Translations under genes and position numbers: made by a program
The notes under the pieces: model-generated
What the model was told of the DNA's origin: nothing
The model's database searches: none
The model's input: the letters and a program-made list of their open reading frames with translations, nothing else
In this document: positions 31,501 through 43,505 of the stretch, in pieces
How positions within the stretch are numbered: the first letter of the stretch is position 1
How the letters are laid out: each line of letters begins with the position of its first letter
Assembly (NCBI RefSeq): GCF_000818015.1
Contig: NZ_CP007511.1
Location: forward strand, 1,536,001-1,600,000
Source: Stutzerimonas balearica DSM 6083
GTDB lineage: Bacteria > Pseudomonadota > Gammaproteobacteria > Pseudomonadales > Pseudomonadaceae
Length of the DNA stretch: 64,000 nt
Direction: 5' to 3'

Positions 31501-32439
31501 ATGACTGCATCACTCGCTTTCGTCTTTCCGGGGCAAGGCTCCCAGTCGCTGGGCATGCTGTCGGAACTTGGCAGCCAGCAGGCCGTTATCCGCGATACCT
31601 TTGCCGAAGCATCGACTGTCCTTGGCTATGATCTTTGGGCTCTGACGCAGCAGGGGCCAGAGGCGCAGCTCAATCAGACCGACAAGACCCAGCCGGCTAT
31701 CCTGACCGCTTCGGTCGCGCTGTGGCGTCTGTGGCTTGCCGAAGACGGTCCGCGCCCGGCATTCGTTGCCGGTCATAGTCTGGGCGAGTACTCAGCGCTG
31801 GTCGCAGCGGGCAGTCTGGGCTTTGCCGATGCGGTCAAGCTCGTCGAGTTGCGTGGTCAGCTGATGCAGCAGGCAGTCCCGGCCGGACAGGGCGGTATGG
31901 CCGCCATCCTCGGATTGGAAGACGCCGACGTGCTGGCGGCCTGCGCCGAAGCCGCGCAGGGTGAGGTGGTCAGCGCGGTGAATTTCAATGCCCCGGGCCA
32001 GGTCGTGATTGCTGGCAGCGCTGCTGCGGTAGAGCGGGCGATCGAGGCGTGCAAGGCGCGCGGTGCCAAGCGAGCCATGGCATTGCCGGTCAGCGTGCCC
32101 TCGCACTGCGAGCTGATGCGTCCTGCCGCCGAACGCTTTGCCGAGTCGGTGGCTGCGCTGGCCTGGCAGGCTCCGCAGATCCCGCTGGTACAGAACGTCA
32201 GCGCAGCGGTCGTTGCCGATCTCGAAACCCTGAAAACCGATCTGCTCGCTCAGCTCTACAGTCCGGTTCGCTGGGTAGAGTCGATGGTGGTGTTGGCGGA
32301 TCGTGGCGTGACTGACGTCGTCGAATGTGGCCCGGGCAAGGTGCTGTCGGGGCTCAACAAGCGCTGTGTCAAGGGCGTCACCGCCTACAATCTGGACACC
32401 CCCGAATCTTTCGCCGCAGCTCGACAGGCGCTGGCGTAA
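31501..32439 (+). CDS. fabD: malonyl-CoA:ACP transacylase
   Basis: Loads malonate onto acyl carrier protein. The 312 residues include FVFPGQGSQS, the nucleophile Ser93 in GHSLGEYSA and the catalytic histidine in PVSVPSHCELM. I chose the ATG at 31501 (MTASLAFVFPG) over one 13 codons earlier because it gives the canonical N-terminus and follows AGAGAG. fabG starts 15 bases downstream. Confidence 0.96.
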   Translation: MTASLAFVFPGQGSQSLGMLSELGSQQAVIRDTFAEASTVLGYDLWALTQQGPEAQLNQTDKTQPAILTASVALWRLWLAEDGPRPAFVAGHSLGEYSALVAAGSLGFADAVKLVELRGQLMQQAVPAGQGGMAAILGLEDADVLAACAEAAQGEVVSAVNFNAPGQVVIAGSAAAVERAIEACKARGAKRAMALPVSVPSHCELMRPAAERFAESVAALAWQAPQIPLVQNVSAAVVADLETLKTDLLAQLYSPVRWVESMVVLADRGVTDVVECGPGKVLSGLNKRCVKGVTAYNLDTPESFAAARQALA

Positions 32440-32454
32440 CCAAGGAGAAACACA

Positions 32455-33198
32455 ATGAGTCTGCAAGGTAAGGTTGCCCTGGTCACCGGCGCTACACGCG
32501 GAATCGGTCAGGCCATCGCATTGGAGCTGGGGCGTCAGGGCGCAATCGTCATTGGCACGGCGACCTCTCCGGCAGGGGCTGAGCGAATTGCCGAAACCCT
32601 GAAGAGCAATGGCATCGAAGGTGCCGGCCTGGTGTTGGATGTAGGTGATGATGAGTCGGTGCGCTCGACGCTCGAGCATATCCAGCAGCATCTGGGGCAG
32701 CCCGCCATCCTGGTCAACAACGCCGGCATCACTCGCGACAACCTCATGCTGCGCATGAAGGACGACGAGTGGCACGACGTGATCAATACCAACCTCAACA
32801 GCCTGTATCGCCTGACCAAGGCCGTGCTCAAGGGCATGACCAAGGCTCGCTGGGGGCGGATCATCAATATCGGCTCGGTGGTTGGTGCCATGGGTAACGC
32901 CGGGCAGGTAAACTACGCCGCCGCCAAGGCTGGCCTGGAGGGGTTCGGCCGAGCGCTGGCGCGCGAAGTCGGTTCGCGGGGCATCACCGTGAACTCTGTG
33001 GCGCCCGGCTTTATCGATACCGACATGACGCGTGAGCTGCCGGAGGCTCAGCGCGATGCGCTGCTGGGGCAGATTCCGTTGGGCCGTCTCGGTCAGGCGG
33101 AAGAGATCGCCAAGGTAGTCGCCTTCCTCGCTTCGGATGGCGCTGCCTATGTGACCGGCGCTACGGTGCCGGTGAATGGCGGCATGTACATGAGTTGA
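32455..33198 (+). CDS. fabG: 3-oxoacyl-ACP reductase
   Basis: NADPH-dependent reductase of the fatty-acid elongation cycle. The 247-residue short-chain dehydrogenase shows TGATRGIGQAIA, NNAGITRDNLM and the Ser-Tyr-Lys set in GSVVGAMGNAGQVNYAAAKAG, ending AYVTGATVPVNGGMYMS as in FabG. AAGGAG lies seven bases before the ATG. A 189-bp gap with an extra promoter separates it from acpP. Confidence 0.96.
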   Translation: MSLQGKVALVTGATRGIGQAIALELGRQGAIVIGTATSPAGAERIAETLKSNGIEGAGLVLDVGDDESVRSTLEHIQQHLGQPAILVNNAGITRDNLMLRMKDDEWHDVINTNLNSLYRLTKAVLKGMTKARWGRIINIGSVVGAMGNAGQVNYAAAKAGLEGFGRALAREVGSRGITVNSVAPGFIDTDMTRELPEAQRDALLGQIPLGRLGQAEEIAKVVAFLASDGAAYVTGATVPVNGGMYMS

Positions 33199-33309
33199 GT
33201 GTGACGCCACGCGGGATGCGACAGTCTCACGGCTGTCTTTGTTCGCTAGCGATCACGGCAAATTTATAGACATAGGTTGGAAGCCGGGCCATGCTTGCCT
33301 GCTTCCAGC

Positions 33310-33337
33310 TTGAAATGCGGAAAACGCTTTCTATACA
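33310..33337 (+). promoter_or_regulatory. acpP promoter
   Basis: TTGAAA (33310-33315) and TATACA (33332-33337), 16 bp apart, lie about 50 bases before acpP. A separate promoter would account for the high level of ACP needed. A weak stem GACAG/CTGTC near 33220-33237 may partly end transcription from fabG. Confidence 0.6.
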
Positions 33338-33387
33338 CTACCGCGCAGACCAGCTGCCTGATTTTTCCATAGGAGTGAAAACAAGGT

Positions 33388-33624
33388 ATGAGCACCATCG
33401 AAGAACGCGTCAAGAAGATCGTTGCTGAGCAACTTGGCGTCAAAGAAGAGGAAGTTACCAACAGCGCTTCCTTCGTCGAAGACCTGGGTGCCGATTCTCT
33501 TGACACCGTCGAGCTGGTAATGGCTCTGGAAGAGGAATTCGAAACCGAAATTCCGGACGAGCAAGCAGAAAAGATCACCACCGTTCAAGAAGCCATCGAT
33601 TACATCAACGCGCACGCGCAGTAA
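33388..33624 (+). CDS. acpP: acyl carrier protein
   Basis: Carries acyl chains on a phosphopantetheine arm during fatty-acid and lipid A synthesis. The 78-residue acidic helical protein starts [19 protein letters not shown], with the modified serine in [11 protein letters not shown] (Ser37). An AGGAG site stands about 14 bases before the ATG and a second AAGG closer. It has its own promoter and is followed by a hairpin that probably attenuates fabF. Confidence 0.98.
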
Positions 33625-33650
33625 GTTGTAATCCGGTTTCGAACGAAAGG

Positions 33651-33691
33651 AAAGCCGCACTGCCTTGCATGAGGTAGTGCGGTTTTTCTTT
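33651..33691 (+). terminator. terminator or attenuator between acpP and fabF
   Basis: An 11-bp stem (CCGCACTGCCT at 33655-33665 with AGGTAGTGCGG at 33672-33682, one G-T pair) is followed by TTTTTCTTT. It would end most acpP transcripts and let a fraction continue into fabF, a common way to keep ACP mRNA in excess. Confidence 0.85.
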
Positions 33692-33789
33692 GATGGGCTA
33701 TCGATAACGGGCCGAGTTCTGCGGCCGGGATAGCGCCCCGGCGCAGTGTTCGCCGGGCTCCGAGTAATCCAGGTATAGGAGAGTTTGCT

Positions 33790-35034
33790 GTGTCGCGTAG
33801 ACGCGTCGTGGTTACCGGTATGGGCATGGTTTCGCCGCTGGGTAACGATGTGCCGAGCACCTGGCAGGGCATCCTGGCCGGTCGCAGCGGTATCGGCCTG
33901 ATCGAACACACGGACTTGTCCGCCTATTCCACCCGTTTCGGTGGTTCGATCAAAGGCTTCGAGGTTGAGCAGTACTTGCCTGCCAAAGAGGCGCGCAAAC
34001 TCGATCTGTTCATCCAGTACGGCCTGGCAGCCAGCTTTCAGGCGGTCCGTGATTCCGGTTTGGAAATCACCGATGCCAATCGAGAGCGCGTTGGCGTGGC
34101 CATGGGTTCGGGCATTGGTGGGCTGACGAACATCGAGAACAGCTGCCGTGCGCTCATCGATCAGGGGCCGCGACGGATTTCGCCGTTCTTCGTGCCCGGA
34201 TCCATCATCAATATGGTGTCCGGCTTCCTGTCAATTCATCTGGGCCTGCAGGGACCGAACTACGCCATTGCCACGGCTTGCACCACCGGTACGCACTGCA
34301 TCGGCATGGCGGCGCGGAACATCGCGTACGGTGAGGCAGATGTCATGGTAGCCGGTGGCTCGGAAATGGCTGCCTGTGGCCTGGGTATCGGCGGTTTTGC
34401 AGCTGCACGAGCTCTATCCACGCGCAACGACGATCCGGCCGCAGCCAGTCGCCCGTGGGACCGTGATCGGGATGGCTTCGTGCTCTCCGACGGTGCCGGT
34501 GCATTGGTCCTCGAGGAACTCGAGCATGCCAAGGCGCGAGGTGCGACGATCTACGCCGAGGTCATCGGTTTCGGCATGAGTGCCGATGCGTTTCACATGA
34601 CCTCGCCGCCGGACGACGGTGCCGGCGCCGCACGCTGCATGCGCAGCGCGTTGAAAGACGCCGGAATCAACGCCGATCAGGTGCAATACATCAACGCCCA
34701 TGGCACCTCGACGCCCGCTGGCGACATGGCTGAGGCCGCCGCGATTCGCAGCGTCTTCGGTGAGCACGCCTATCGTCTGTCGGTCAGCTCGACCAAGTCG
34801 ATGGTCGGTCATTTGCTCGGTGCTGCGGGCGCGGTCGAGTCGATCTTCAGCATTCTGGCGATTCGCGACCAGGTGGCTCCGCCGACGATCAACCTGGAAA
34901 ACCCAGACGAAGGCTGTGACCTGGATTTCGTGCCGCATCAGGCCAAACCGATGCCGATCGATGTTGCCGTGTCCAACTCCTTTGGTTTTGGCGGCACCAA
35001 CGGCTCGCTGGTGTTCCGCCGGTTCTCCGAGTGA
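33790..35034 (+). CDS. fabF: 3-oxoacyl-ACP synthase II
   Basis: Condensing enzyme of fatty-acid elongation (414 residues). The active-site cysteine is Cys164 in ATACTTGTH, with the two histidines in [12 protein letters not shown] and [16 protein letters not shown] start after ATAGGAG. The last bases overlap pabC (GTGA). Order acpP-fabF-pabC-mltG-tmk-holB is the common gammaproteobacterial arrangement. Confidence 0.96.
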   Translation: MSRRRVVVTGMGMVSPLGNDVPSTWQGILAGRSGIGLIEHTDLSAYSTRFGGSIKGFEVEQYLPAKEARKLDLFIQYGLAASFQAVRDSGLEITDANRERVGVAMGSGIGGLTNIENSCRALIDQGPRRISPFFVPGSIINMVSGFLSIHLGLQGPNYAIATACTTGTHCIGMAARNIAYGEADVMVAGGSEMAACGLGIGGFAAARALSTRNDDPAAASRPWDRDRDGFVLSDGAGALVLEELEHAKARGATIYAEVIGFGMSADAFHMTSPPDDGAGAARCMRSALKDAGINADQVQYINAHGTSTPAGDMAEAAAIRSVFGEHAYRLSVSSTKSMVGHLLGAAGAVESIFSILAIRDQVAPPTINLENPDEGCDLDFVPHQAKPMPIDVAVSNSFGFGGTNGSLVFRRFSE

Positions 35035-35851
35035 GCCTGTGCCGGGTGAACGGGCAGCCCGCCGAGGGGGTGCCCGTTCGCGACAGAGGCCTGGCCTATG
35101 GTGACGGGCTGTTCGAGACCATGCGTGTCCAGGCCGGGCAGCCGAAGCTGTTCGAGCGCCATCTGCAACGTCTGGAGCACGGGGTGGGGCGCCTGCGTAT
35201 CCCTTGTGATCTGGATCGGTTGGCGCTGGAGGTTCGCCTGTTCGCGGCCGAGCTTGGCGAGGGTGTCGCCAAGCTGATAGTTACCCGCGGTATTGGTGAG
35301 CGCGGTTACGCGCCGAACGCCGGGGCGGAGCCGACGCGGATCCTGCTGGGTTCGGCATCGCCTAGCTATCCCGCGCATTATGCGCAGGACGGCATCGGCC
35401 TGTACCCCTGCGCGACCCGCCTGGCAGAGCAGCCGGTGCTCGCCGGTCTGAAACATCTGAACCGTCTCGAACAGGTAATGGCCAGGGCCGAATGGACCGA
35501 TCCTGCATACGCCGAGGGCTTGATGCGCGACCTGGGCGGCAGGGTCATCGAAGGGGTTTTCAGCAATCTGTTTCTGGTTTGCGAGGGGCGCCTGCTCACG
35601 GCTGATCTGTCGCGCTGCGGCGTCGCCGGCGTGATGCGCGCGCACATTATCGAGCATGCCGCTCCTGCACTTGGCCTTCCGCTGGAGATTCGCGACCTCG
35701 AGTATGAGGAACTGCTCGCGGCTGACGAAGTGTTCATGTGCAACAGCCTCTACGGTATCTGGCCAGTTCATTCGCTCGATGCGCGTCGCTGGTCGCCCGG
35801 AGCGGTGACTCGTAAACTGCAGGCCGTTCTCGCTGATTCAACGAGTGGCAC

Positions 35852-35855
<4 letters not shown>
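35031..35855 (+). CDS. pabC: aminodeoxychorismate lyase
   Basis: PLP enzyme that releases pyruvate from 4-amino-4-deoxychorismate to give p-aminobenzoate for folate. The 274 residues show the fold-type IV pattern: [14 protein letters not shown], the PLP-binding lysine in [22 protein letters not shown] and [17 protein letters not shown] start overlapping fabF; the end overlaps mltG, again GTGA. Confidence 0.94.
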
Positions 35856-38527
<2,672 letters not shown>

Positions 38528-38559
38528 AATCGACCGTCAACGCTGCAAGGGAGCACCGC

Positions 38560-38916
38560 ATGAGCCTGCCTGCCAATCTTGGCCCGCGAAATGGAATCCT
38601 CTCGCTGACGATCAAGGACAAGTCGGTGCTTTATGCCGCCTACATGCCGTTCATCAAGCATGGCGGCCTGTTCATCCCCACCAACAAGAGCTACAAGCTC
38701 GGTGACGAAGTGTTCATGCTGCTCAACCTGATGGACGAGCCGGAGAAGATTCCGGTCGCCGGGAAGGTTGTATGGATCACGCCGAAGGGCGCGCAGGGCA
38801 ACCGGGCCGCTGGCATCGGTGTGCAGTTCAACGAGGGTGACGCCACCGCGCGCAACAAGATAGAGACCTACCTGGCCGGCGCACTCAAATCCGATCGTCC
38901 GACCCACACCATGTAG
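38560..38916 (+). CDS. pilZ: type IV pilus assembly protein PilZ
   Basis: Founding PilZ protein (118 residues), needed for type IV pilus assembly. It has the PilZ fold (GILSLTIKDKSVLYAAYMPF, HGGLFIPTNKSYKLGDEV, AGIGVQF) but lacks the RxxxR arginines, so it should not bind c-di-GMP, as known for PilZ itself. AAGGGAG precedes the ATG. The holB-pilZ-tatD order matches P. aeruginosa. Confidence 0.95.
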   Translation: MSLPANLGPRNGILSLTIKDKSVLYAAYMPFIKHGGLFIPTNKSYKLGDEVFMLLNLMDEPEKIPVAGKVVWITPKGAQGNRAAGIGVQFNEGDATARNKIETYLAGALKSDRPTHTM

Positions 38917-38977
38917 GGCTCGCCATTGGCGCCGCCTGCCTTACAATCGCCGCTTTTCGTCGAACAGCGGTGTTTCA

Positions 38978-39772
38978 ATGCTCGTAGATTCCCATTGCCA
39001 CCTCGATAGACTCGACCTGGCGCAGCATGACGGCTCGCTCGATGCCGCCCTGCAGGCGGCGCGCGATCGTGGCGTCGGGCATTTTCTCTGTATCGGCGTC
39101 AGCGCCGACAATGCCGCCGCGGTCAAGGCGATCGCCGAGCGCTACGCTGATGTCGACTGCTCCGTAGGTATTCACCCGCTGGATCTGCAAGCCGACCAAC
39201 AGCCGGCGCTCGATTGGCTGCTCGCCGAACTGGCGCACCCGCGTGTGGTGGCGATCGGCGAGACCGGGCTGGACTATCACTACGAACCGGATGCTGCGCC
39301 ACGCCAGCGCGAAGCCTTTCGCCTGCATCTCGAGGCAGCGCGCCGGACCGGCAAGCCGGTCATCGTGCACACCCGGGAAGCGCGCGCCGATACCCTGGAG
39401 TTGCTGCGCGAAGCCGCCTTGCCCCAGGCCGGCGTGCTGCACTGTTTCACCGAAGATTGGGACATGGCGCATGCGGCGCTCGATCTCGGGTTCTACATTT
39501 CGCTGTCGGGCATCGTGACCTTTCGCAATGCCGATGCGCTTCGCGAGGTGGCGCGCCGGGTGCCTGCCGACCGCCTGCTGGTGGAAACCGACTCGCCTTA
39601 TCTGGCGCCGGTGCCGCACCGTGGCAAGGCCAACCTGCCGCAGTATGTCTACGAGGTCGCGCGCTTTCTGGCTGAGCTGCGCGGCGAGGATTTCGAGGCG
39701 TTCGCCGGGCAGACGACACAGAATTTCAAGCGTCTGTTTCCGTTGGCGCGTCTCGAGCCTCCGCGGCACTGA
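38978..39772 (+). CDS. tatD: TatD family metal-dependent hydrolase
   Basis: Metal-dependent nuclease-fold hydrolase (264 residues) of the YcfH/TatD family. Metal ligands are visible in MLVDSHCHLDRL, GETGLDYHY, VIVHTREA, LHCFTE and ETDSPYLAP. The position after pilZ/holB is that of E. coli ycfH. The true substrate is uncertain (3'-5' exonuclease or D-aminoacyl deacylase-like activities are reported for relatives). Confidence 0.93.
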   Translation: MLVDSHCHLDRLDLAQHDGSLDAALQAARDRGVGHFLCIGVSADNAAAVKAIAERYADVDCSVGIHPLDLQADQQPALDWLLAELAHPRVVAIGETGLDYHYEPDAAPRQREAFRLHLEAARRTGKPVIVHTREARADTLELLREAALPQAGVLHCFTEDWDMAHAALDLGFYISLSGIVTFRNADALREVARRVPADRLLVETDSPYLAPVPHRGKANLPQYVYEVARFLAELRGEDFEAFAGQTTQNFKRLFPLARLEPPRH

Positions 39773-39987
39773 CGCCGGCCAGGCGACTGGGCCTGCACCC
39801 GCGGAAAACCGGGCGGCTGGGTCGCAGCTGGCGTTTTACCTGCGCGGCGGGTGATGACGTACAATGCCGCCGCTTCGCCTGGCCGGGTCCAGGCTCGCAC
39901 GGCATCGGCCGCAAGCCCCTGTCATTTCTCCGCCGCCGCACTGGCGCGGCGATGTCTTCCCGTCACGGATAACGCAAGGTGACGTCC

Positions 39988-41373
39988 ATGAACCGCGACA
40001 CCCTACACGCCGGCCCGCTTCAGCGCGGGCTGAAGAACCGGCATATCCAGCTCATCGCGCTGGGCGGAGCCATCGGCACCGGGCTTTTCCTCGGCTCCGC
40101 CGGCGTGCTGCGCAGCGCCGGACCGTCGATGATCCTCGGCTACGCGATCGGCGGCCTGATTGCCTTTCTGATCATGCGCCAGCTGGGCGAAATGATCGTC
40201 GAGGAGCCGGTTGCCGGTTCCTTCAGCCACTTCGCCCATCAGTACTGGGGGCCGTTCGCCGGCTTCCTGTCAGGCTGGAACTACTGGGTGCTCTATGTGC
40301 TGGTCGGCATGGCCGAGCTGACGGCCGTCGGCAAGTACGTACAGTTCTGGTGGCCCGAGATCCCGACCTGGGTCACGGCGGCTGCGTTCTTCGTGCTGAT
40401 CAACCTGATCAATCTCACCAACGTCAAGGCGTTCGGCGAAGCCGAGTTCTGGTTCGCCATCGTCAAGGTGGTGGCGATCATCGGCATGATCCTGCTCGGC
40501 CTGTTCCTGCTCTTCAGCGGCCAGGGCGGCGAGCAGGCCAGCATCACCAACCTCTGGAGCCACGGCGGGTTCTTTCCCAACGGCATCGAAGGCCTGGTGA
40601 TGGCGCTGGCGATCATCATGTTCTCGTTTGGCGGTCTGGAATTGGTGGGGATCACCGCGGCGGAAGCCGCCGATCCGAAGACGGTCATTCCCAAGGCGAT
40701 CAATCAGGTCGTCTACCGCATCCTGATCTTCTACATCGGTGCGCTGACGGTGCTGCTGGCGCTCTATCCCTGGGACAGCCTGCTGGAAACCCTCGGCTCG
40801 GCCGCCGACCCCTACAGCGGCAGCCCCTTCGTGCAGATCTTCTCGCTGATCGGCAGCGACACTGCAGCGCATCTGCTGAACTTCGTGGTGCTGACGGCCG
40901 CTCTTTCGGTCTACAACAGTGGCGTCTACTGCAACAGCCGCATGCTCTACGGTCTGGCGGAGCAGGGCGATGCGCCGCGTGCACTGCTCAAGGTCAACCG
41001 CCGCGGCGTACCGGTGCTGGCCATCGGGGTGTCGGCACTGGTGACCCTCGCCTGCGTGCTGGTCAACTACCTGGTGCCGCAGAATGCCCTGGAGCTGCTG
41101 ATGTCCCTCGTGGTCGCGGCATTGGTGATCAACTGGGCAATGATCAGCCTGGCCCATCTGAAATTCCGCAAGGCCATGCAACAACGCGGCGTGGAGCCAA
41201 GCTTCAAGGCCTTCTGGTATCCGCTGAGCAACTACCTGTGCCTGGCTTTCGTCGCCGCCATTCTGGTCATCATGCTGTGGATTCCCGGCATCCGCATGTC
41301 GGTCTATGCGATCCCGTTCTGGGTGCTCCTGCTCTGGATGGTATTCCGCGTGCGCCAGGTGCGCGCGGCCTGA
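39988..41373 (+). CDS. aroP: amino acid permease, AroP-like
   Basis: APC-superfamily (AAT family) permease with about twelve transmembrane helices (461 residues). The start NRHIQLIALGGAIGTGLFLGSA, the GEMIVEEPVAGSFSHFA segment and SFGGLELVGITAAEAADP are characteristic, and TNLWSHGGFFPNG resembles the aromatic amino acid carriers AroP/PheP. The ATG at 39988 has AAGGTGA eight bases upstream; the GTG at 39979 is less likely. TACAAT at 39860 could be its -10. Substrate assignment is by likeness only. Confidence 0.85.
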   Translation: MNRDTLHAGPLQRGLKNRHIQLIALGGAIGTGLFLGSAGVLRSAGPSMILGYAIGGLIAFLIMRQLGEMIVEEPVAGSFSHFAHQYWGPFAGFLSGWNYWVLYVLVGMAELTAVGKYVQFWWPEIPTWVTAAAFFVLINLINLTNVKAFGEAEFWFAIVKVVAIIGMILLGLFLLFSGQGGEQASITNLWSHGGFFPNGIEGLVMALAIIMFSFGGLELVGITAAEAADPKTVIPKAINQVVYRILIFYIGALTVLLALYPWDSLLETLGSAADPYSGSPFVQIFSLIGSDTAAHLLNFVVLTAALSVYNSGVYCNSRMLYGLAEQGDAPRALLKVNRRGVPVLAIGVSALVTLACVLVNYLVPQNALELLMSLVVAALVINWAMISLAHLKFRKAMQQRGVEPSFKAFWYPLSNYLCLAFVAAILVIMLWIPGIRMSVYAIPFWVLLLWMVFRVRQVRAA

Positions 41374-41420
41374 AGGGCGGGCGCCTGGCGGGCAGGTGAC
41401 AAGCCGGCCGGCGTATCGCA

Positions 41421-41480
41421 GGATGGCGCTCTGCCTCGCATCGGCCGCCGACAGGATGGCCGATGCGCCATCCCTGTCGG
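41421..41480 (+). other. set of mutually exclusive hairpins upstream of the CAP-domain gene
   Basis: Three strong stems compete: 41421-41429 with 41465-41473 (nine bp), 41437-41446 with 41458-41467 (ten bp), and 41448-41460 with 41467-41480 (thirteen bp with one bulged base). All use the segment 41458-41473, and the last ends ten bases before the start codon at 41490, so pairing could cover or free the ribosome site. Confidence 0.5.
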
Positions 41481-41489
41481 AGAGTCCGC

Positions 41490-42323
41490 ATGCGTGTCTT
41501 CTGGGTCCTTGTTCTGCTGGCCGGCTGGATCAGCCAAGCCGGCGCCGATGAAGCGAAACAGCTGATCGAGTCGATCAACCTCTACCGCAGCGAACCGCAA
41601 CGCTGTGGCGAACGCTCCAGCGAGGAACTCCCGCCGCTGAGCGAGGACACCCGGCTCTCGCTGCCGGTTGAGGCGCCGGGCGACCTGCAGGAGCTGCTCG
41701 GGCGCGCGGGCTACCCCATGGTCAACGTCCAGGCGATCAGCCTGTCAGGCCCGCGCGACGCCCAAGCGGCCATGCGTGCGCTGCGTGAGAGTTTCTGCAA
41801 GGTCCTGCTCGATCCGCAGTTCGTCGATATCGGCGTGAGTCGGCTTCAGCGCGACTGGCGCATCACCCTGGCGCGCCCGCTGCTCGATGGGCATCTGGGT
41901 GATTCCGCAGCCGAAGGGCGCAAGATGCTCGAACTTCTCAACCAGGCCCGCTCCAGTGCGCGCCAGTGTGGCGACCAGCGCTTTGCCCCGGCGTCGGCGC
42001 TCGCCTGGAACGGCAGTTTGGCCGAGGCGGCCGGCGGCCATAGCCGGGCGATGGCCAACGACAATTTCTTCAGCCACCTGGGCCAGGACGGCCGCACGCC
42101 CGGCGATCGCGCCGAGCTGGCCGGCTATGAGGGGCGCCAGGTAGGGGAAAACATCGCGGCCGGGCAGGGCGATGCACGCAAGGTGGTCGATGGCTGGCTG
42201 GCCAGCCCCGGCCATTGCGCCAACCTGATGAACCCGCAGTTCCGCGATTTCGGTGGCGCCTATGCGGTTGATCCGCAAAGCGACGCGAACATCTACTGGA
42301 CGGGCCTGTTCGGCGCCCCATGA
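41490..42323 (+). CDS. exported CAP (SCP/PR-1) domain protein
   Basis: A 277-residue protein with a signal peptide (MRVFWVLVLLAGWISQAGA) and a C-terminal CAP domain (about 150-277): LELLNQARSSARQCG, GHSRAMANDNFFSHLGQDG, VGENIAAGQ, GWLASPGHCANLMN and FGGAYA. The N-terminal half (20-145) has no known domain to me. Start chosen at 41490, nine codons inside a longer frame, because it opens the signal peptide. Bacterial CAP proteins are mostly uncharacterised; no function should be assumed. Confidence 0.85.
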   Translation: MRVFWVLVLLAGWISQAGADEAKQLIESINLYRSEPQRCGERSSEELPPLSEDTRLSLPVEAPGDLQELLGRAGYPMVNVQAISLSGPRDAQAAMRALRESFCKVLLDPQFVDIGVSRLQRDWRITLARPLLDGHLGDSAAEGRKMLELLNQARSSARQCGDQRFAPASALAWNGSLAEAAGGHSRAMANDNFFSHLGQDGRTPGDRAELAGYEGRQVGENIAAGQGDARKVVDGWLASPGHCANLMNPQFRDFGGAYAVDPQSDANIYWTGLFGAP

Positions 42324-42402
42324 TCCGGCGGCCCGAACCGGGGCGCCTGGCCGGGCTCCAACGTCCAGGGCCGCACGTCGCGGCCGCCGCCGGGAGAAGC
42401 AC

Positions 42403-42546
42403 ATGACCGATCCAAAACACCCGCTCGAAGATGGCCTGACGCCAAAGGACTACGACGAATACGGCGATGTACCCGATTCAGCGGAAAACGCCGACGAAGA
42501 CAAGCCTGATGTGCCTGACAGCCCTGGCGAAAGCCCGCTGGGCTGA
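42403..42546 (+). CDS. small acidic hypothetical protein
   Basis: A 47-residue, strongly acidic protein (MTDPKHPLEDGLTPKDYDEY, then many Asp/Glu/Pro) with no hydrophobic segment. GGGAGAAG stands five bases before the ATG, and the codons show the host's GC-rich third-position use, supporting translation. Function unknown; probably intrinsically disordered. It lies between the CAP gene and another micro-gene. Confidence 0.6.
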   Translation: MTDPKHPLEDGLTPKDYDEYGDVPDSAENADEDKPDVPDSPGESPLG

Positions 42547-42640
42547 CGGTCTCGCGCTGCACGGGCTTCCCCCGGCAGGCGCGACCGGGCATGCTTGCCG
42601 CCCGCGCGAGGTCGCGCGGGCGTGACAGAGCAGGTGGACG

Positions 42641-42778
42641 ATGAGAAAGAAAAAACCGCTGGACCCGGTCCGGCAGGCACAGAAGAACCGTGCGCACCGT
42701 ATCGGCTGGCTGATCGCCCTGGTCGGCATCCTCTGTGGTTTCGCGCTGCTCGCGCTCGAGCCGGCGCGAGGGCTCTAG
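42641..42778 (+). CDS. small single-pass membrane protein, hypothetical
   Basis: A 45-residue protein: a basic N-terminus (MRKKKPLDPVRQAQKNRAHR), one transmembrane helix (about 21-40, IGWLIALVGILCGFALLAL) and a short tail. Positive-inside charge suggests the N-terminus is cytoplasmic. An AGGTGGAC site lies just upstream, after a strong hairpin at 42601-42620. Function unknown. Confidence 0.6.
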   Translation: MRKKKPLDPVRQAQKNRAHRIGWLIALVGILCGFALLALEPARGL

Positions 42779-42806
42779 GCAGCCGGCGGGCAACGCGTCG
42801 TGCCGC

Positions 42807-43442
42807 TCAGCCCTGGCCAAGCGTGACGGGCTGAGTGCGCAGCTCCTGCCGCGCATGGCGGATGATCTGCACGGCAGCACTGATCGAGAGCAGGGCCATC
42901 AGGCTGGCGACGATCAGATCCGGCCAGCCGGAACCCGTACCGAACACACCCAGCGCCGCGAGCATCACGGCGAGGTTGCCCAGCGCGTCGTTGCGGCTGC
43001 ACAGCCAGACGCTGCGCATGTTGCTGTCGCCCTCGCGATAGGCATAGAGCAGGGCGGCGACCAGCAGGTTGGCCAGCAGGGCGATGACGCCCACCACGCC
43101 CATGGTGGGTGCATCGGGCACGCTGCCCTCGACGAAGTTGGCGACCGCCATGCTCAGAATGAACACCCCGAAACTGCCCATGGTCACTGCCTTGGCCAAC
43201 GAGGCCCTGGCGCGCATCGCCACGCCCAGGCCCAGTACCCAGAGGCTGACGCCGTAGTTGGCCGCATCGCCGAAGAAGTCCAGCGAGTCGGAGAGCAACG
43301 ACACCGAGCCGGCATGCAGGCCCGCGCCGATCTCGACGAGAAACATGCCCAGGTTGATCGCCAGGGCGACCCACAGGATGCGCCGATAGCGGGCGCTCGT
43401 TGCGCCGCTGGTGTTGCTATGACTGCACGAACATCCGCTCAT
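42807..43442 (-). CDS. cation diffusion facilitator family transporter
   Basis: A 211-residue membrane protein with five or six helices, matching the transmembrane part of CDF metal exporters but lacking the usual C-terminal cytoplasmic domain. The metal-site helices are recognisable as SDSLDFFGDAANYG and RNDALGNLAVML. The N-terminus MSGCSCSHSN is rich in Cys and His and may bind metal. It is divergent from a ZntR-like MerR gene across a classical MerR operator, so zinc, cadmium or a similar metal is the likely substrate. Confidence 0.87.
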   Translation of the reverse strand: MSGCSCSHSNTSGATSARYRRILWVALAINLGMFLVEIGAGLHAGSVSLLSDSLDFFGDAANYGVSLWVLGLGVAMRARASLAKAVTMGSFGVFILSMAVANFVEGSVPDAPTMGVVGVIALLANLLVAALLYAYREGDSNMRSVWLCSRNDALGNLAVMLAALGVFGTGSGWPDLIVASLMALLSISAAVQIIRHARQELRTQPVTLGQG

Positions 43443-43478
43443 GTGGTGGCTCCAGATTACTGACCGGGGTTACGCTAA

Positions 43479-43502
43479 ACCCTGTAGCCGCTACAGGGTC
43501 AA
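43479..43502. promoter_or_regulatory. MerR-type operator in the CDF promoter
   Basis: A perfect inverted repeat ACCCTGTAG-CCG-CTACAGGGT (43479-43499) lies between divergent genes. On the minus strand it sits between -35 TTGACC (43497-43502) and a TAGCGT -10 with a 19-bp spacer, the over-long spacing that MerR regulators correct by twisting DNA. It resembles sites of CadR/PbrR/ZntR regulators. Confidence 0.85.
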
Positions 43503-43505
43503 GCC

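Noticed and set aside
33199..33387. Weak GACAG/CTGTC stem after fabG as a real terminator
   Set aside because: Only five base pairs with a poor T-run; not strong enough to list separately.
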